Assembly (NCBI GenBank): GCA_937861115.1
Contig: CALMBD010000302.1
Location: 33,811 to 97,810, forward strand
Reading direction: 5' to 3'
Length of the DNA: 64,000 nucleotides
From: an uncultured Bacteroidota bacterium
GTDB taxonomy: Bacteria; Bacteroidota; Bacteroidia; Chitinophagales; Saprospiraceae
This document shows positions 28,663 through 37,224 of this stretch, one piece after another; the stretch's first letter is position 1, and each line of letters starts with the position of its first letter. The translations under genes and the position numbers were made by a program. The notes under the pieces were generated by a model that searched no databases, had not been told where the DNA came from, and saw only the letters and a program-made list of their open reading frames with translations.

Positions 28663-30690
28663 TTATTCCACGAGGATTTCATCTGCAAACACCCAGCATT
28701 TCTGTCCGGCGCCGGGGTGCCAACCCGGGTTTTTGAGCAGGCTCTCCACTTTCACTTTCAAGTACCGGGCCTTAACAGGCTGAGGCGCCGGTTCGCTGAT
28801 AATGCCGGTTTTGATCTCCTGCATGCCTCCCGGCACGGGATATTGCGCCCGAATGCAGGGCTTCCAGTTGCGCCCGTCGTCAGAAGTCCAGACCTGCAGA
28901 CCATGCGGAGCAAATATCCAGGAGCCGTTGTTTTCGGCATAGTGAACGCTGAGGCGGTGAAAGTCGATGGCTGTTCCAAAATCAAGCGTGGCGATGAGGT
29001 GTTCGCCTTCATAGCCGATAAAGGTTTTGTCTGTGTACACCGGACCGATCTGACCATCTGACAGCGATGCAGCGCCCGAGCCGGGGTATTTTGGCGAGGG
29101 TGGGGAGGCCAGCACCACTGTTTTCGGGCTCCATTTTCTTTTGACAAAGGAGGCTTCTACGGGCGGACTGTTCTCCCAGCCTTCCCTTGCCGCGATTGCC
29201 CGGAGGGTGACCGACTGGTCGAACACCAGCGGTGCGCCCTTGTAGCGGTACGACTGGGTCGTAGGGGAGGCCTGATCCAGGGTATAGAACAAACCGACGT
29301 TTTTGAAAGGAAAGTCCAGCATCACCTGCACCGTATCTTCGAATATATTCCGGCCGTAAAGCAGTTTGGGCGCGCGCAGTTGCAGCATTGCCGTGGTCGA
29401 ATCCGGCGCTGCGCCTTTGTCGATGTGCATCCCGGGTACCCGGTTTTTTAATTGCTCCAGTCCGGCATCCGTCATCCCGCTTTTCCAAACATAAAGGTTC
29501 TGCAAAGCAGGCAAGGCGCACAGTGTTTCCACGGCGCCGTCGTCGACCATGGTGTTGGTGATGTTCAGATAATTGAGGTATTTCAGGCCGGACAGGTTTT
29601 TCAATCCGGTATTGGTGACCGGGGTATTCGACAGGTTGACACGCGTCAGGTTGGGCATGTCCCGGAGTGCGGAAAGCAGGGCGTCGTCTGCGTTGGAATG
29701 GCCCAGGTCGAGGTGTACCACCTGTGATTTTACCTTTTTCAGCAGTTGGATACAGGCAGCGTCGAGGTTTTTTCTTCCGGTTAGCGATACCGAGAGCCAG
29801 GGAATATTCTGCCCCAGCCGGGTGACGGACACCTGGTTTTTCAAGAGAAGGCCGATCACATCCGCGTCGACAGCCTCCACCTGAACAGGCGGGAAAACCG
29901 GTATGTCGGCACTTTCCGGCACTTTGAGTGCGTCTGCGGGCAGGGAAAAACTTGCGCCAAGCTCGATCCATTGTCCGATCAGCGCAATTTCCGACGGAGA
30001 AAGTGCTTTTTTACCCTTGGGAGGCATGCGGTCTTCATCGTGGGCGGGCAGGGTGATGCGCCGGTAAAGCGCGCTGGAATCCGGGCGGCCGGGCACGAGT
30101 ACGGGTCCGTTTTTACCGCCCGACAACAAACCCTCCGGGCTGTCAAGCAGCAAGTCGCCTTTCTTCTTATTCGGGTTGTGGCAGCCTGTGCACCGCTTTT
30201 CGAGTATGGGCCGGATGCGGGCCTCATAGGCGGTCAAACCGGAAAAGTCTTCCGACATTGCATCGCTCTGGTCCGCCTCGCGGTTCAGCGGTTCGGTCAG
30301 GTAACCTTCTCCGTGAGTAAGCGAGCCGCCAAAATGTCCGGCGAGCGAGACCGCTCCCAAAGTGACAAATATGGCCGCATGGAACCATTTGGTATGGCGC
30401 AGCAGCCAGGTGATGATGGCCAGCGTCGCCGACGCAAATCCGAACCATTGGTGGCGTTGCAGCAGCGCTTCGTCGTATGACCCGTCCTGTGCCAACAGCC
30501 AGCCGCAGCCTGCCGCTGCTGCGGCCGATAGCGCCGCCACTAATGCTGTAAGGTGCAGGGCAGACCGGAACGCATCTTTTTTTTGCAGGCGGGAAGCGAC
30601 GACCAATATACCTGCGAGGACCAGGAACCCTATGGGCAGGTGCAACAGCAGGAGGTGCAGACGGCCGAAAAACGCAGTCAGGGGTATCAT
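28663..30690 (-). CDS. Membrane-anchored cytochrome c-like protein with LRR and discoidin-like domains
   Basis: 675 residues with an unusual domain string. Residues 1-130 hold about four membrane helices of the DUF2231 type (LHLLLLHLPIGFLVLAGILV, HQWFGFASATLAIITWLL). A single heme-binding motif CTGCH at 167-171 follows within a planctomycete-type cytochrome domain (IRPILEKRCTGCHNPNKKKGDLLLDSPEGLLSGG, RMPPKGKKALSPSEIALIGQWIELGA). Residues about 290-425 are leucine-rich repeats (VVHLDLGHSNADDALLSAL, LTRVNLSNTPVTNTGLKNLSGL). Next comes a chitobiase/FN3-like segment (about 450-530). The end (about 545-675) is a discoidin (F5/8 type C)-like domain. It would sit in the inner membrane with its heme and recognition domains in the periplasm. 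Function unknown. Confidence 0.82.
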   Translation of the reverse strand: MIPLTAFFGRLHLLLLHLPIGFLVLAGILVVASRLQKKDAFRSALHLTALVAALSAAAAAGCGWLLAQDGSYDEALLQRHQWFGFASATLAIITWLLRHTKWFHAAIFVTLGAVSLAGHFGGSLTHGEGYLTEPLNREADQSDAMSEDFSGLTAYEARIRPILEKRCTGCHNPNKKKGDLLLDSPEGLLSGGKNGPVLVPGRPDSSALYRRITLPAHDEDRMPPKGKKALSPSEIALIGQWIELGASFSLPADALKVPESADIPVFPPVQVEAVDADVIGLLLKNQVSVTRLGQNIPWLSVSLTGRKNLDAACIQLLKKVKSQVVHLDLGHSNADDALLSALRDMPNLTRVNLSNTPVTNTGLKNLSGLKYLNYLNITNTMVDDGAVETLCALPALQNLYVWKSGMTDAGLEQLKNRVPGMHIDKGAAPDSTTAMLQLRAPKLLYGRNIFEDTVQVMLDFPFKNVGLFYTLDQASPTTQSYRYKGAPLVFDQSVTLRAIAAREGWENSPPVEASFVKRKWSPKTVVLASPPSPKYPGSGAASLSDGQIGPVYTDKTFIGYEGEHLIATLDFGTAIDFHRLSVHYAENNGSWIFAPHGLQVWTSDDGRNWKPCIRAQYPVPGGMQEIKTGIISEPAPQPVKARYLKVKVESLLKNPGWHPGAGQKCWVFADEILVE

Positions 30691-30824
30691 GGCTGGTTGT
30701 TGTTATCAGTTTTATATACTGCTGGTTGGCCGACACATTCCATCATTGTAATCTTTTCCATGCCCAAAGGTTTGGGCAAATGTAGCCGGCCTTTCCTACT
30801 TTTACTGCGCAAAAATTACTTCTG

Positions 30825-32249
30825 ATGTCAAAAACTACCTGCTCTATCGCCTGCTCCCTGGCTGCTCTGGTAATCGTGCTCGCCAACTGCCGCAACGAGA
30901 TGCCTTCCAACATGGTCGATCCTCCCGTAATGCCGCCGGGCACGACATTCCTGGAGCCTTCGCCCCAGCGCAACGGCGACCCGGTGGCAGGTTATAATTA
31001 CCTGATCTACGGCGATTTTATCAGCAGCGGTGTGCCCCTGGCCGTGTTCAAACAGGTGTTTGGCGGCAACAGTCCCGACGACCTCGACCGCACAGGCGAC
31101 GCAGACGGGATTGCGTTCCGCTTCAACGTGGTGAACGCCTCGAACGGGGTAAAGGTGGTGGCGCCAACGTGCCTCACCTGCCACGCCGAACGCCTGAACG
31201 GTCAGGTACTTGTCGGCCTGGGCAGCAACACTTACGACTATACCACAGACCAGGCTGCCATGTTCCAGTCGGCCGACCTGGCGGTAAAGTTCATCTACGG
31301 CGACAACTCGCCGGAGTGGGCCGCCTATTACCCCGCCAGCCGCGCCTACAAGGCCATCGGGCCCTATATCCTGACCAAAACCCGCGGCGTCAATCCTGCC
31401 GATAAAATTTTCGCCACCCTTTCCGCACATCGCCGTGCCGACGACCTTACCTGGATCGACGACCAGCAGTTCAGTGTTCCACTCGAGGCCGTGCCCACCG
31501 ATGTGCCCGCATGGTGGCTGATGAAAAAGAAAAATGCCCTGTACTACAACGGTCTGGGCAGGGGCGACTTTGCGCGCCTGTCTGCCGCTTCAGGCATGCT
31601 CACCATGCTCGACAGCGCCGAAGCACGCCGCATCGACAACCGCTTCCCCGATCTGATGGCCTGGATACGTACCCTCGAAGCGCCGGCGTATCCCTACGCC
31701 GTCGATCAGACGCTGGTGGCCGAAGGCAAGATGGTTTTTGAGAAAAATTGCAGCAAATGTCACGGCAAATACGACGACGGCGCTGAAACATATCCCAACC
31801 TGCTCGTCGATTTGCCCACAGTGGGTACCGACCCGCTGCTGTCGCAAACCTACCAGACCTACCCCCAATACCACAACTGGTACAACGGAAGCTGGTATGC
31901 CGAAGCGCCGAACAAGGGTCAACTCCTGCCCAACAGCGGCTATGTCGCACCTCCTCTCGACGGTATCTGGGCTACGGCGCCCTACCTGCACAATGGATCG
32001 GTGCCCACGCTGGAAGACCTGCTGAACAGTCCGCAGCGACCGAAATACTGGAAACGTGTTTTTGAAAATACGGAAGTCAATTACGACAAGGAAAAAGTTG
32101 GCTGGCTGTATTCGACACCGGTCTCCAAAACGGATGCCGATACATACGACACGACCCTGCCCGGCTATGGCAACGGCGGGCATACCTTTGGAGATGCGTT
32201 GTCAGCGGCCGACCGGAAGGCAGTGGTGGCGTATTTGAAGACGTTGTGA
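30825..32249 (+). CDS. Di-heme cytochrome c lipoprotein
   Basis: 474 residues. Signal sequence ends with lipobox VLANC (Cys22). Two heme sites are visible: CLTCH at 116-120 and CSKCH at 309-313. The segment SGYVAPPLDGIWATAPYLHNGSVPTLEDLL resembles the distal-ligand region of the peroxidase/MauG-like cytochromes (RoxA-like proteins also share it). It is divergent from the DUF2231-cytochrome gene, with 134 bases between the two starts, so their promoters may be shared. Substrate unknown. Confidence 0.85.
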   Translation: MSKTTCSIACSLAALVIVLANCRNEMPSNMVDPPVMPPGTTFLEPSPQRNGDPVAGYNYLIYGDFISSGVPLAVFKQVFGGNSPDDLDRTGDADGIAFRFNVVNASNGVKVVAPTCLTCHAERLNGQVLVGLGSNTYDYTTDQAAMFQSADLAVKFIYGDNSPEWAAYYPASRAYKAIGPYILTKTRGVNPADKIFATLSAHRRADDLTWIDDQQFSVPLEAVPTDVPAWWLMKKKNALYYNGLGRGDFARLSAASGMLTMLDSAEARRIDNRFPDLMAWIRTLEAPAYPYAVDQTLVAEGKMVFEKNCSKCHGKYDDGAETYPNLLVDLPTVGTDPLLSQTYQTYPQYHNWYNGSWYAEAPNKGQLLPNSGYVAPPLDGIWATAPYLHNGSVPTLEDLLNSPQRPKYWKRVFENTEVNYDKEKVGWLYSTPVSKTDADTYDTTLPGYGNGGHTFGDALSAADRKAVVAYLKTL

Positions 32250-32282
32250 GTATTGTCAGGATAGCAGTTCCCTGATATGCAG

Positions 32283-32317
32283 AAGACAGTGTGTCTGAGT
32301 CGAAGCCAGACTGTCTT
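32283..32317 (+). terminator. Terminator after the di-heme cytochrome gene
   Basis: AAGACAGT at 32283-32290 pairs with ACTGTCTT at 32310-32317, followed by TTT. It lies 33 bases past the stop and before the convergent SnoaL-like gene. Confidence 0.65.
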
Positions 32318-32337
32318 TTTGGACTAAGGAACAATAA

Positions 32338-32790
32338 TTACATCAAGTCCGCATTGCCATCTACAAACTTGCAGTCGAACCAGAACGACGTGATGCGCCA
32401 CACATCGTCGATGCCCCGTTCGAGGTTGAACTCGTAGGAGCCCACAAAAGTCCTCGTATTCCGCCCCGACTCGAGGGGTTTGTAATGGAAGGCGGTACCA
32501 TAACAGAAAGCGTGGGCATGGTCGTCGCCGTGGACATCCACGACAAAGTTGCCCACCTGGTGGTGAATGGCCTTCAGGTCGCGTAAGCCTTCATCCCACC
32601 GCGCCGTGATCTCCTGCGGGGTCAGCATTTCCGGTTCGCGGCCCGATAGCGAACTCATATCCATTTGAACCTGTGCTGCAAAGCATTTTTCCACAATAAG
32701 CCAGTTCCGGTTGTCGGTCTGGATAAACAACTGGTTGATCACGTCTATTACCTGCTGGCGTTTGATGAGTATTTCGGCTGAATAATGCAT
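32338..32790 (-). CDS. SnoaL-like (NTF2-fold) protein
   Basis: 150 residues of the NTF2/SnoaL superfamily: QQVIDVINQLFIQTDNRNWLIVEKCFAAQVQMDMSSL at the start, IHHQVGNFVVDVHGDDHAHAFCYGTAFHY in the middle and DVWRITSFWFDCKFVDGNADLM at the end. There is no signal peptide, so it is cytosolic. Members range from cyclases and dehydratases to ligand-binding proteins, and nothing here fixes the substrate. Confidence 0.75.
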   Translation of the reverse strand: MHYSAEILIKRQQVIDVINQLFIQTDNRNWLIVEKCFAAQVQMDMSSLSGREPEMLTPQEITARWDEGLRDLKAIHHQVGNFVVDVHGDDHAHAFCYGTAFHYKPLESGRNTRTFVGSYEFNLERGIDDVWRITSFWFDCKFVDGNADLM

Positions 32791-32962
32791 ACTGGATCGT
32801 TTGATGTTGTTTGCAAATAATGAACACCACGACTACCTCCCGCAAAAACCTGCATCAGTGCCCCGCATATCGCCGTGGCCAAATAATTTCGGGACTCCGC
32901 AGCAAAATTCGCCGGTTCGCTGCTCCGCCCCCATGACTTCTATCAGCCCAATCCATGATGTA

Positions 32963-33124
32963 TAAGTACCAGGACCGAATTAATTGATAATTTAAACTTG
33001 GTCTTTTGCGTCAATACCGCGTTATTTTTTTCAGCCAGAGCGCTGCTATGCCCTCAAAAAATGCCTTGTCTTGACACAAAACCCCTGCGCTTAATTTTAT
33101 CAATTAATTCAGTCCCGGTACTTA
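32963..33124. repeat. 162-bp stretch bounded by 28-bp inverted repeats (possible MITE)
   Basis: TAAGTACCAGGACCGAATTA... at 32963-32990 and the region 33097-33124 are inverted copies with two mismatches in 28. The 106 bases between them are AT-rich and encode nothing. Size and ends fit a miniature inverted-repeat element or the remnant of an insertion sequence; no clear target duplication is visible. It lies in the 434-base spacer before the M14 peptidase gene, which otherwise holds nothing I can name. Confidence 0.55.
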
Positions 33125-33224
33125 AGTTTAATCTGCTGACACTTTTGCGCAAAAAAATCGTTTTTTCCGAAAAATCACGGAAGTTTGCTGTCCATCTTAT
33201 CACTGACAAACGCACCACTCCCGG

Positions 33225-35735
33225 ATGAACGCATTCCGCTCGCTTCTCCTTCCGGTTTTTCTGTTTTTTACAGTCCCGGTTTTCAGCCAAAAAACGCTCC
33301 AGTCGCCCGACGAATTCCTCCCGCACCGGCTGGGTGAACAATTTACGCCGCACCATTGGCTGAACGCCTACTTTGAGTACCTCGCCGCCAACGCCCCGAC
33401 GACCATGCGGCTGGAGAAATACGGCAAAACGAACGAGGCGCGCCCCCTGCAAATCGCCATTTTCGCTTCACCGGAGAACCTGGCGCGGCTGGAACAGATC
33501 AGGCTGAACAACCTGCGCCTCGCCGGACTGGCCGACGGGCAACCCGACGCCTCGGATCCTGTGGCCATTGTCTGGCTCAGCATGAGCGTGCATGGCAACG
33601 AACCTTCCGGCTCGGAATGCAGCATGCGGCTTGCTTACCAGCTTGCCGGCCAGACGGATGAAAAACTAAAGGGATGGCTCAAGAACACCGTTGTTATTCT
33701 CGATCCTTCGCTCAACCCCGACGGCTACGACCGCTACACCCATTGGTATCGCGGCGCCAGCAACCTGCTCAAAAACACCAACAACGACAGCCGGGAGCAC
33801 AGAGAGCCCTGGCCCGGCGGACGCAGCAACCACTACTATTTTGATCTCAACCGCGACTGGGCTTGGGCCACACAGGCGGAAACACAGCAGCGGCTCGTCG
33901 TTTACCAGCAGTGGATGCCCCACGTGCACGCCGATTTGCACGAGCAGTATGTCGACAACCCCTATTACTTCGCACCGGCGGCAGAGCCCATGCACGACTA
34001 CATCACGCCCTGGCAACGCGAGTTCCAGACGCAGATTGGCGAGAACCACGCCCGCTATTTCGACAACAACGGCTGGTTGTATTTTACCCGCGAAACGTTC
34101 GACCTGTTTTATCCTTCCTATGGCGATACGTATCCCATGTTCAGCGGCGCTATCGGCATGACCTATGAACAGGCGGGCCACTCCATGGCGGGGCGCGCAA
34201 TCGTCAACGGTTATGGCGATACGCTCACCCTCCACGACCGTATCCTGCACCACCTGACCACCAGTATTTCCACGATCGAGATGGGCAGCCGCAATGCGGC
34301 AACTATCGTCGAGAATTTTCGGAATTACTACAGCCGCGCCGCGGCCGCGCCGCCCGGCCAATACAAGGCATTTGTAATCCGGGAAAAGAATGACCCCAAC
34401 AAGGTAAATGCGCTGTGCCGTTTGCTCGACCGCCATCATATCCGCTACGGCAGGGTAGGGGCAGGCCTCTCGGGCGTCAAGGCATTCGACTATGCCAGCG
34501 GCAAGGAAACCAGCGTGTCGATCAATCCCAACGATGTGGTGATCAGTGCCTATCAGCCCAAATCCGTTTTACTGGAAGTGCTGTTTGAGCCGGAACCGCA
34601 CCTGAGCGATTCACTCACCTACGATATCACCGCCTGGGCATTGCCATTCGCCTACGGACTCGATGCCTATGCGCTAAAGGACCGGCTGGAGCCGAAGAAA
34701 ACATACCAGGCGTTCAAAGCCCAGGAGATCAAACTGGCGGCCTCGCCCTATGCCTGGTGCGTGCACCGCAGGTCCATGGCAGAGGCTGTTTTTGTTGGAG
34801 CGGTGCTGCAAAAAGGCGTTAAGGTGCGCACGGCGACCAAGCCGTTCGATATCGCCGATCAGCAATTCGCTGCCGGCGCCTATGTCATCAACCGCGCCGA
34901 CAACCGAAACATCGCGCCTGCCGAACTCGACCGGATCGTGATGGATGCAGCGGCCCGGGCCAATGTGGCCTTGCACCCCGTTTTTACCGGGTACTCGGGC
35001 CACGGCAACGACCTCGGCTCGGACGCTTTCGCGGCCGTAACCAAACCCAATGTAGCGGTCGTATATGGTGATGACGTGGACGATAATTCCTTCGGGCACA
35101 CCTGGTACTACTTCGAGCAGGACCTTCAGTATCCCGTCACGCCCGTGTCGCTGGACAAACTGCCGCGGGTCAAACTCGGAGAATTCAATACGCTGATCTT
35201 TCCGGATGGTTCATACAACCTTACCGATACCCAACTGAAAATTGTGGAAGACTGGGTAAAAAACGGCGGCAAACTGATCACTTTCGAAGGTTCAACCAAG
35301 GCATTTGCCGGAAAGGACGGCTTCGACCTGAAGATAAAAGAAGAGCCCAAAAAGGATTCGACAGCCGCCCCCAAGCCATACCGGCAGCGGGAAAGGGAAA
35401 ACATCAGCGACCAGTTGCCCGGCGCTATCGTCAGGGCAAAGGTCGACGATACCCATCCGCTGGCATTCGGCTTGTCCGACTACTATTTTTCGCTGAAAAC
35501 AAGCAATACCGTCTATCAAATGCCCGACAAGGCCAGCGCTGCCATCTACCTGGAAGAAGGATTTCAGTCCTACGGCTTTATCGGCAGCCGCGTTAAACCC
35601 AACCTGAAAAAAACACCCATTGCCTGTGTGCAGCGGATGGGCAGCGGCCAGGCCATCTTTTTTGCCGATAACCCGCTGTTCCGGTGCTTCTGGGAGGAAG
35701 GGAAAATCCTTTTTGCCAACGCGGTATTTTACTGA
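33225..35735 (+). CDS. Secreted M14 family zinc metallocarboxypeptidase
   Basis: 836 residues with signal peptide MNAFRSLLLPVFLFFTVPVFSQ. The peptidase domain (about 35-360) has the zinc motif HGNE at 123-126, substrate-binding NPDGYDR, the third zinc ligand in HADLHEQ (about His239) and the catalytic Glu in GMTYEQAGH (Glu315). The C-terminal half includes a glutamine-amidotransferase-like fold (VAVVYGDDVDDNSFGHTWYYFEQ, FNTLIFPDGSYNLTDTQLKIVEDWVKNGGKLI) seen in large Bacteroidota M14 enzymes. It should act in the periplasm or outside; it has no T9SS domain. Specificity unknown. Confidence 0.9.
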   Translation: MNAFRSLLLPVFLFFTVPVFSQKTLQSPDEFLPHRLGEQFTPHHWLNAYFEYLAANAPTTMRLEKYGKTNEARPLQIAIFASPENLARLEQIRLNNLRLAGLADGQPDASDPVAIVWLSMSVHGNEPSGSECSMRLAYQLAGQTDEKLKGWLKNTVVILDPSLNPDGYDRYTHWYRGASNLLKNTNNDSREHREPWPGGRSNHYYFDLNRDWAWATQAETQQRLVVYQQWMPHVHADLHEQYVDNPYYFAPAAEPMHDYITPWQREFQTQIGENHARYFDNNGWLYFTRETFDLFYPSYGDTYPMFSGAIGMTYEQAGHSMAGRAIVNGYGDTLTLHDRILHHLTTSISTIEMGSRNAATIVENFRNYYSRAAAAPPGQYKAFVIREKNDPNKVNALCRLLDRHHIRYGRVGAGLSGVKAFDYASGKETSVSINPNDVVISAYQPKSVLLEVLFEPEPHLSDSLTYDITAWALPFAYGLDAYALKDRLEPKKTYQAFKAQEIKLAASPYAWCVHRRSMAEAVFVGAVLQKGVKVRTATKPFDIADQQFAAGAYVINRADNRNIAPAELDRIVMDAAARANVALHPVFTGYSGHGNDLGSDAFAAVTKPNVAVVYGDDVDDNSFGHTWYYFEQDLQYPVTPVSLDKLPRVKLGEFNTLIFPDGSYNLTDTQLKIVEDWVKNGGKLITFEGSTKAFAGKDGFDLKIKEEPKKDSTAAPKPYRQRERENISDQLPGAIVRAKVDDTHPLAFGLSDYYFSLKTSNTVYQMPDKASAAIYLEEGFQSYGFIGSRVKPNLKKTPIACVQRMGSGQAIFFADNPLFRCFWEEGKILFANAVFY

Positions 35736-35856
35736 GCCTGACCCTTAATTACCGATTGGGGGCATTCACACGTGAAAACGACGCATTGGCTAAGTCGCCG
35801 GGGTATTGCGAATTCATTGAAGCATTTTTGTGTGCATCAACATAGTCGTTTTGCCA

Positions 35857-37224
35857 ATGAAGCCGGGACTGACCTGCATCTTCCTTCTCCTGACCTGCTT
35901 GCAACTGCGGGCGCAATGGCTGGTTGCCGGTCAGGTGGTCGGCGAAGACGGTGAGCCTATTGCCGGTGCAACCCTCAGCGCCGGCGAGAGCCGACAGGTT
36001 TCGTCGGACGAACAAGGCTATTTTTCACTGCAACTCGATGAACGCAGTGCAGCAATCGTGGTCAGACATCTCGGGTTTTTTCCCCTGCGTATACTGACCG
36101 ATACGGTCCCCTTCCGCGAGGGCAGGGCGCAACTCCGGATTCAAATGGCGCCGGTAACGACGATGTTGCCGGAAATCGCCATTTCCGGGCGGCCCATCGA
36201 AACAGTTTTCAGAGAGCACTATAATACATTCCTGATCGATTACGGCTTTGCCGGAAAGGATTTGCTGCTCCTGGTCCGGGAGAAAAAGAAGTACTATCTC
36301 CGCCTTGTTTCCGATTCGGGAGCGGAATTGTCGGGACTTCAACTGCCCGACGACCGGCCCGCTCTCCTGCACCTGAGTTGCCTGGGTAATTTCCATGTGG
36401 CGGGCGACCGGTGGGCATGGGAGATTGCCTGCAACGGGAAACAACTGGATACCTTGCCCCGATATCCGGTTGGCGCCTTTCACGAATTGATCGAACCCTG
36501 CGTCCTTCGGGAAGGCGACAATTATTTTTTCCGGAAAGCCGGTGCGCTCCGCCAGGCGGTGCAGTACTGGTGTATTGATGCGGAACAAAATCGCCGCCTG
36601 CTGGTGAGCATCCGCGATCAGGTAGCCGAACAACTGCTCATGCGCCAATACCGGTCGATCCTGGCCGCCTATATGCGTACCCTGAATACCATAGACCAGG
36701 GAGAGATACTTGCCGGCAACACGTTGCTGACCGATCCGGATCAATTGCTGAAACCGGAAAACCTGCTGAAGATGGCCGAATCGAACGAACTGGTGGCAGC
36801 CATCGGGTATTTCGACCTGCTGGCAACCGATTCGGTATACGCTCCCTTGCTGAAGATCGGGAATAAAATAGGGGTGTTCGACCATGTGAACGACGTGTTG
36901 CTGCTGTACGATACCGCACTCCGGGGAGATACGGCCGTAGCCATTGAATACCACCGCCGGCCGGGCTGGCGCAAACAACTGATCGTTGATGCCGTACTGG
37001 ACAGGGTGTACGGCCGTTTTTCGGGAAGAAACGGCGCCTTGTTGCTGAAGGAGATCGACCCGGCTACCGGCCGCGTATGCCGGGAATATGCCCCGGAAGT
37101 GGCGCCCTACCTGAGCGAGCGATTTAAAATGCGAAACGGTTACCTGTATTTTATCGGCCAGCCACAGGTGAATGTACCGGACCGTCAACTGTACCGGATC
37201 AACCTGTTTGCCTTCGGGAAATGA
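35857..37224 (+). CDS. Secreted protein with CarboxypepD_reg-like N-terminal domain
   Basis: 455 residues with signal peptide MKPGLTCIFLLLTCLQLRAQ. Residues about 22-110 form the carboxypeptidase-regulatory-like beta-sandwich common in Bacteroidota surface proteins (VAGQVVGEDGEPIAGATLSAGESRQVSSDEQGYFSLQL). The remaining about 340 residues match no family I know; they contain repeated beta-rich units that may form a propeller (LLLLVREKKKYYLRL, GVFDHVNDVLLLYDT). No TonB plug or barrel follows. The start at 35857 is chosen over an ATG nine codons upstream to put the signal peptide first. Its stop abuts the stop of the convergent kinase gene. Confidence 0.75.
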   Translation: MKPGLTCIFLLLTCLQLRAQWLVAGQVVGEDGEPIAGATLSAGESRQVSSDEQGYFSLQLDERSAAIVVRHLGFFPLRILTDTVPFREGRAQLRIQMAPVTTMLPEIAISGRPIETVFREHYNTFLIDYGFAGKDLLLLVREKKKYYLRLVSDSGAELSGLQLPDDRPALLHLSCLGNFHVAGDRWAWEIACNGKQLDTLPRYPVGAFHELIEPCVLREGDNYFFRKAGALRQAVQYWCIDAEQNRRLLVSIRDQVAEQLLMRQYRSILAAYMRTLNTIDQGEILAGNTLLTDPDQLLKPENLLKMAESNELVAAIGYFDLLATDSVYAPLLKIGNKIGVFDHVNDVLLLYDTALRGDTAVAIEYHRRPGWRKQLIVDAVLDRVYGRFSGRNGALLLKEIDPATGRVCREYAPEVAPYLSERFKMRNGYLYFIGQPQVNVPDRQLYRINLFAFGK

